A stretch of 64,000 nt of DNA from Firmicutes bacterium UBA7510 (GTDB taxonomy: Bacteria > Bacillota > Clostridia > Tissierellales > Sedimentibacteraceae), in contig DLNM01000045.1 of assembly GCA_002479485.1 (NCBI GenBank), forward strand, positions 62,001-126,000. The letters are read 5' to 3'. Both the position numbers and the translations under genes were made by a program. Under the pieces are notes generated by a model that ran no database searches, was not told the origin of the DNA, and saw nothing but the letters and a program-made list of their open reading frames with translations. Shown here one piece after another: positions 60,431-64,000 of this stretch (positions within the stretch are counted from its first letter, which is position 1; each line of letters opens with the position of its first letter).

Positions 60431-60997
60431 TTATATTAGTGCATATAATAATGTTCCTGCTACTCCAGTGCCAAATATTATAGATATGGCATTGGCTTTT
60501 TTCTTCCTTAGTATGAAAAGACTAACTGCAAATAGACCGAATTCAATAAACCTAAAGTCTGATAACACTAAAGATGTTTTGTCTGCTTGGAAGAGACCTA
60601 GTAATAATATTGATAATCCCGCTGAGGCTATAAGTGCTACAACTGCTGGTCTTAATGCAGATAAAACAGTTTGAACTCCGCTAAAATTTCTATATTTATA
60701 GTAAAAATAGGCTAGGGCTAAGCAAATAATAAATGAAGGAATTATAACTCCTAAAGTGCATAATATAGCGCCAAAGGGTCCTGCTAATCTTGTTCCTACA
60801 AAGGTTGCTGAATTTATTGAAATTGGACCAGGTGTCATTTCAGCAATAGTTATCAGGTCTGTAAACTCTGCCATTGTCAAAAGCTTATGAACTTCAACAA
60901 TTTGATTTTGAATTAAAGGGATAGCTGCATATCCACCGCCAACACTAAATAAGCCTACCCAAATAAAGCTGAAAAATAATTTTAATAATAATATCAT
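60431..60997 (-). CDS. Chromate transporter family protein, half 2
   Basis: This 188-residue membrane protein is one CHR domain: FSFIWVGLFSVGGGYAAIPL, ITIAEMTPGPISINSATFVG. Short CHR proteins work as pairs, here with the preceding gene, to move chromate or, more likely in an anaerobe, another oxyanion. It overlaps the partner by 4 bases. Confidence 0.9.
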   Translation of the reverse strand: MILLLKLFFSFIWVGLFSVGGGYAAIPLIQNQIVEVHKLLTMAEFTDLITIAEMTPGPISINSATFVGTRLAGPFGAILCTLGVIIPSFIICLALAYFYYKYRNFSGVQTVLSALRPAVVALIASAGLSILLLGLFQADKTSLVLSDFRFIEFGLFAVSLFILRKKKANAISIIFGTGVAGTLLYALI

Positions 60998-61572
60998 ATT
61001 GTTCTGTCCTTTCTAATATTCCAAAGTAAATCAAGGATACCAATGCTCAAGCATGTTAATATAACTAGCATAGCACTAACTTTAAAGAAATAAGTGCATA
61101 TAAATGATATAATCATAAGTCCGATATATAAGGCTCTTTTTGTCATACATACATTTTTAGCTAAGTTAATTACAACATCAAATATAACAGCTGCTACTCC
61201 AGCTCTCATAACCTGTAATGCAGTAGCTATAATTTTATTTTCCCTGAATTGAGTATAAAATACTGAAATAATTGAAATTATTATCATAGGTGGTAATGAA
61301 GTACCTAAAACTGCAACTAATGATCCTACTATACCCTTCATTCTATATCCTAAAATTACTGATGCATTTATTGGTATTGGTCCGGGTGATGATTGTGCTA
61401 TAGCTGTTATATCAAGCATTTCATCTTCATCTAACCACTGAAGCTCTTCAACAAATTTCTTTTTCATTAAAGAAACTATTACAAATCCTCCTCCAAAAGT
61501 AAATGCGCTTAGAGCAAATGTAGCTTTAAATAGCTGCCATAACACATTTTTTGGATTTTTTGTATTTTCCAT
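60994..61572 (-). CDS. Chromate transporter family protein, half 1
   Basis: This 192-residue membrane protein is the other CHR domain: FALSAFTFGGGFVIVSLMKK, ITAIAQSSPGPIPINASVIL. Paired halves in adjoining genes (4-base overlap) form a heterodimer with inverted topology. GGTAAAG precedes ATG. True substrate unknown. Confidence 0.9.
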   Translation of the reverse strand: MENTKNPKNVLWQLFKATFALSAFTFGGGFVIVSLMKKKFVEELQWLDEDEMLDITAIAQSSPGPIPINASVILGYRMKGIVGSLVAVLGTSLPPMIIISIISVFYTQFRENKIIATALQVMRAGVAAVIFDVVINLAKNVCMTKRALYIGLMIISFICTYFFKVSAMLVILTCLSIGILDLLWNIRKDRTI

Positions 61573-61680
61573 TGTGCTTTACCTCTTTCTTTTTATGTTA
61601 CTTACATAATAGTATTAATTTAACAATATGTAAAGTACATAGATATTATCAAACTGATAGGTAAATACTTATATATAAAA

Positions 61681-61722
61681 AATAAGAAGATTTGATTTAT
61701 ACTTTTATCAAATCTTCTTATT
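61681..61722. terminator. Strong intrinsic terminator after hcp
   Basis: AATAAGAAGATTTGAT and ATCAAATCTTCTTATT are perfect 16-nt arms around a 10-nt loop. It lies 15 bases past the hcp stop. Confidence 0.85.
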
Positions 61723-61737
61723 ATATTTTATATAAAA

Positions 61738-63324
61738 TTAACCTAATATTTTCTTTAAATCTTGTTCAGGAGTGCTTATTGGAGAAATATTAAAGTTTTC
61801 AACCAAATACGCTAATACATTTGGTGATACAAATGCCGGTAATGTAGGTCCTAAATAAATGTTTTTGATTCCTAAGTATAATAGTGTTAATAGAATACAA
61901 ACGGCTTTTTGTTCATACCATGATAATACCATTGATAGAGGCAATTCATTTACACCACATCCAAATGCTTCAGATAAAGCAACGGCAACTTTTATTGCAC
62001 TGTAAGCATCGTTACATTGACCCATATCCATTATTCTTGGAAGTCCACCTATATCGCCTAAATCTAAATCGTTGAAACGATATTTTCCACATGCAAGTGT
62101 TAATATTATAGAATCATTTGGTGTCATTTTTACAAAATCAGTGTAATAATTTCTACCAGGTTTTGCACCATCACATCCGCCCACAAGGAAGAAATGTTTA
62201 ATTAGACCTTGTTTAACTGCATCTACAACCTTATCAGCAACTGATAAAACTGTTCCGTGAGAAAAACCTGTTGTTACCTGTGTTCCACCATTTATTCCTG
62301 TGAATTCTGTATCTTTTTCATATCCACCAAGCTCTAAGGCTTTTTCTATAACAGGTGTGAAGTCTTTGTTTTCATCAATATGAATCATTTCTGGATATGA
62401 TACTACTGCAGTTGTAAATACTCTATCCTTATAGCTTTCTTTAACTGGCATTAAACAATTTGTTGTAAAAAGAACAGGTCCTTTAATATCAAGGAATTCT
62501 TTTTGCTGATTTTGCCATGCAGTTCCAAAGTTACCTTTCAAATGAGAGTATTTTTTTAGCTCAGGATAAGCGTGAGCTGGAAGCATTTCTCCATGAGTAT
62601 AAATATTTATACCTTTATCTTTTGTTTGCTCTAGCAACATTTTTAAATCAAGTAAGTCATGACCGCTTATAACGATAAATGGTCCTTTTTCTACAGTTAG
62701 TGGAACTGTTGTTGGTACTGGTGTGCCATAAGTCTGAGTATTAGCTTTGTCAAGTAGCTCCATACATTTAAAATTAACCCTTCCAACTTCTAAAACAGTA
62801 GGTAGCAAATCATTCATTTCTAATTCTTCTCCTACTGCTGATAAAGCTTTATAGAAAAATCCATTAACTTCATCATCAGTATATCCTAATACTAAAGCAT
62901 GATAAGCATATGCTGCCATACCTCTTAATCCAAACAATATTAATGATTTTAATGAACGTATATCTTCATTGTCATTCCATAGGTTATTCATATCATAGTT
63001 ATCATTTTTAGTACAACATGATGAACATGATGAACAATTTGGATTTAATATTTCTTTTTCTTTATTAACTTTACTTATTAAATCTGTTATTGTTTCGTCA
63101 TTAAAATTAACGTTTGTAATAGTAGTAAATAATCCTTCAATCATTAAAGTGTCAGTAGACTTATTAGTAGGAGTACCATTTACTGTTTTAGCAAGACCTA
63201 TTAAAGCACCTGTCAATTCATCTTGTAAATTTGCAGTACTAGATTGCTTGCCACACACTCCCTTTTTAGTGCAGCCAGTGCAACCAGCAGTTTGTTCACA
63301 TTGAAAACAGAACATTTCGTTCAT
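61738..63324 (-). CDS. hcp: Hydroxylamine reductase / hybrid cluster protein
   Basis: This 528-residue enzyme has N-terminal cysteines C6, C9, C15, C18 and C24 (MFCFQCEQTAGCTGC) for a 4Fe-4S cluster and C-terminal motifs for the hybrid 4Fe-2S-2O cluster (TTNCLMPVKESYKDRVFTT; FLVGGCDGAKPGRNYY; ACGKYRFNDLDLG). Hcp reduces hydroxylamine and acts as nitric oxide reductase in nitrosative stress. ATG at 63324 follows TTGGAGG; upstream in-frame TTG is less likely. It is divergent from a Crp/Fnr gene, a common hcp regulator arrangement. Confidence 0.96.
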   Translation of the reverse strand: MNEMFCFQCEQTAGCTGCTKKGVCGKQSSTANLQDELTGALIGLAKTVNGTPTNKSTDTLMIEGLFTTITNVNFNDETITDLISKVNKEKEILNPNCSSCSSCCTKNDNYDMNNLWNDNEDIRSLKSLILFGLRGMAAYAYHALVLGYTDDEVNGFFYKALSAVGEELEMNDLLPTVLEVGRVNFKCMELLDKANTQTYGTPVPTTVPLTVEKGPFIVISGHDLLDLKMLLEQTKDKGINIYTHGEMLPAHAYPELKKYSHLKGNFGTAWQNQQKEFLDIKGPVLFTTNCLMPVKESYKDRVFTTAVVSYPEMIHIDENKDFTPVIEKALELGGYEKDTEFTGINGGTQVTTGFSHGTVLSVADKVVDAVKQGLIKHFFLVGGCDGAKPGRNYYTDFVKMTPNDSIILTLACGKYRFNDLDLGDIGGLPRIMDMGQCNDAYSAIKVAVALSEAFGCGVNELPLSMVLSWYEQKAVCILLTLLYLGIKNIYLGPTLPAFVSPNVLAYLVENFNISPISTPEQDLKKILG

Positions 63325-63369
63325 AATAACCTCCAATATAATTATTTTTATATTATATATTAAACTTTG

Positions 63370-63398
63370 TTGACTTTATGATATGATTATATTATAAT
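63370..63398 (+). promoter_or_regulatory. Sigma-A promoter of the Crp/Fnr gene
   Basis: TTGACT and TATAAT are separated by 17 bases. It lies between hcp and the Crp/Fnr gene and reads toward the latter. Confidence 0.75.
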
Positions 63399-63413
63399 TT
63401 CCATAAAAAGTAT

Positions 63414-63427
63414 GTTGTTTTTACAAC
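63414..63427. promoter_or_regulatory. Palindrome GTTGT-N4-ACAAC between hcp and its regulator
   Basis: A perfect dyad symmetric around four T bases, in the position expected for autoregulation by the Crp/Fnr protein, just downstream of its promoter. Crp/Fnr sites have this general half-site-N4-half-site form. Confidence 0.6.
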
Positions 63428-63440
63428 GAACGGAGAAGCT

Positions 63441-64000
63441 ATGAAAAATAATTTAGAAGTGTTAAAAAAATGTCCTTTGTTTGATAAAATAGCCGAAAAA
63501 GATATGGACAATATGCTGAGTTGCTTGTCAGCTAAAAATAAACATTATAAAAAAAATGATTTTATTTTTTCTGAAGAAGACAAACCTACATATGTAGGCA
63601 TTATTATATCAGGAAGCGTTTGTGTAGTTAAGGAAGATTTTTGGGGAAATAGAGCTATACTAGCTAAGCTTGGCGAAGGAGATTTGTTTGGTGAGGCGTT
63701 TTCCTGTGCAGAGGTTGAACGTTTACCAGTTAGCGTTGTAACTACTGAAAACACTGAGGTCATATTAATAGATTATAAAAAAATCATAACAACCTGCTCT
63801 TCAACGTGTGTTTTTCATACTCATTTAATAAATAACATGATAAAAATTCTTGCTAATAAAAACATTATGATGACACAAAAAATACAACATATAGTTAAGC
63901 GCACAACAAGGGAAAAACTTTTATCATATTTATCGGAACAAGCTATAAAATGTAAAAGTAACGAGTTTAAAATACATTTTAATCGCCAAGAACTCGCAGA
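63441..64000 (+). CDS. Crp/Fnr-family regulator, HcpR-like (partial)
   Basis: The frame from ATG 63441 (CGGAGAAG upstream) runs off the window after 186 codons. It has a cNMP-binding-like beta-barrel (about 10-120; NDFIFSEEDKPTYVGIIISG and LGEGDLFGEAFSCAE), a long dimer helix and the beginning of the helix-turn-helix (TTREKLLSYLSEQA, FNRQELA). It sits back to back with hcp, which suggests a HcpR-type sensor of nitric oxide. Cysteines are scattered (C11, C31, C55-like) but no FNR-type N-terminal cluster is seen. Confidence 0.88.
   Translation, partial: MKNNLEVLKKCPLFDKIAEKDMDNMLSCLSAKNKHYKKNDFIFSEEDKPTYVGIIISGSVCVVKEDFWGNRAILAKLGEGDLFGEAFSCAEVERLPVSVVTTENTEVILIDYKKIITTCSSTCVFHTHLINNMIKILANKNIMMTQKIQHIVKRTTREKLLSYLSEQAIKCKSNEFKIHFNRQELA

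Noticed and set aside
1..64000. CRISPR arrays, tRNA and rRNA genes, complete IS elements or prophage
   Set aside because: No regularly spaced direct repeats, no recognisable tRNA or rRNA sequence, and no transposase or phage structural gene were seen on reading both strands.

Overview
The window is low-GC DNA with strong Shine-Dalgarno sites (GGAGG), short intergenic gaps and gene families typical of anaerobic Clostridia. These include Hcp with a Crp/Fnr regulator, four NhaC-family carriers, PepF, SleB/LysM, an S-box, a c-di-AMP riboswitch and a NiCo riboswitch. A spore-forming, amino-acid-fermenting member of the Peptostreptococcaceae or a related family is plausible; this is an inference from content, as no rRNA or tRNA gene was seen.

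Layout. (1) 1-4650: end of a zinc-type ABC transporter operon (ATPase tail, permease, secreted partner), then YhaM-like nuclease, VOC protein, DUF1801 protein and an RlmCD/RumA-type rRNA methyltransferase. (2) 4651-14274: accessory block. It holds a GHKL/LytTR two-component system divergent from a BceAB-type ABC exporter, a remnant resembling an rRNA methyltransferase tail, a 63-bp inverted-repeat element that cuts a serine-hydrolase pseudogene, two CPBP membrane protease genes (one with an in-frame stop), a TetR gene with a 46-bp operator, a Fe/Mn superoxide dismutase and an XRE fragment. (3) 14275-16390: Lsa/CplR-like ABC-F antibiotic resistance gene behind a layered attenuation leader. (4) 16545-23340: toroid-like protein, STAND-LuxR regulator, micro-ORF, SLH surface protein, then a collapsed copy of the toroid gene. 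(5) 23437-26846: NiCo riboswitch, P-type ATPase and an L-2-amino-thiazoline-4-carboxylate hydrolase-like gene. (6) 26877-36488: spore and cell-wall proteins (SleB under a c-di-AMP riboswitch), a guanylate-kinase-like protein, a GH3 protein, PepF and an alpha/beta hydrolase. (7) 36514-45756: S-box-controlled MetT-like carrier, betaine-type ABC transporter with a fused binding protein/permease, SfsA, an NhaC carrier and a membrane GDPD. (8) 46026-53574: an unusual operon of two SCP2-like proteins, a class III aminotransferase, a split transketolase, TetR and a 2-enoate-reductase-type flavoenzyme. (9) 53754-64000: CstA, two more NhaC carriers, LysR, paired chromate-transporter halves, Hcp and a divergent Crp/Fnr regulator cut by the window end.

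The best candidate for an undescribed system is the 46026-53574 operon. Paired lipid-carrier folds, a two-subunit thiamine-diphosphate carbon-carbon lyase/ligase and an enoate reductase suggest processing of a hydrophobic substrate. The split transketolase recalls DesAB steroid desmolase, but no hydroxysteroid dehydrogenase is present, so the substrate is unknown. The second layer of interest is RNA regulation: three metabolite or ion riboswitches and one probable ribosome-sensing attenuator are readable directly from the sequence.
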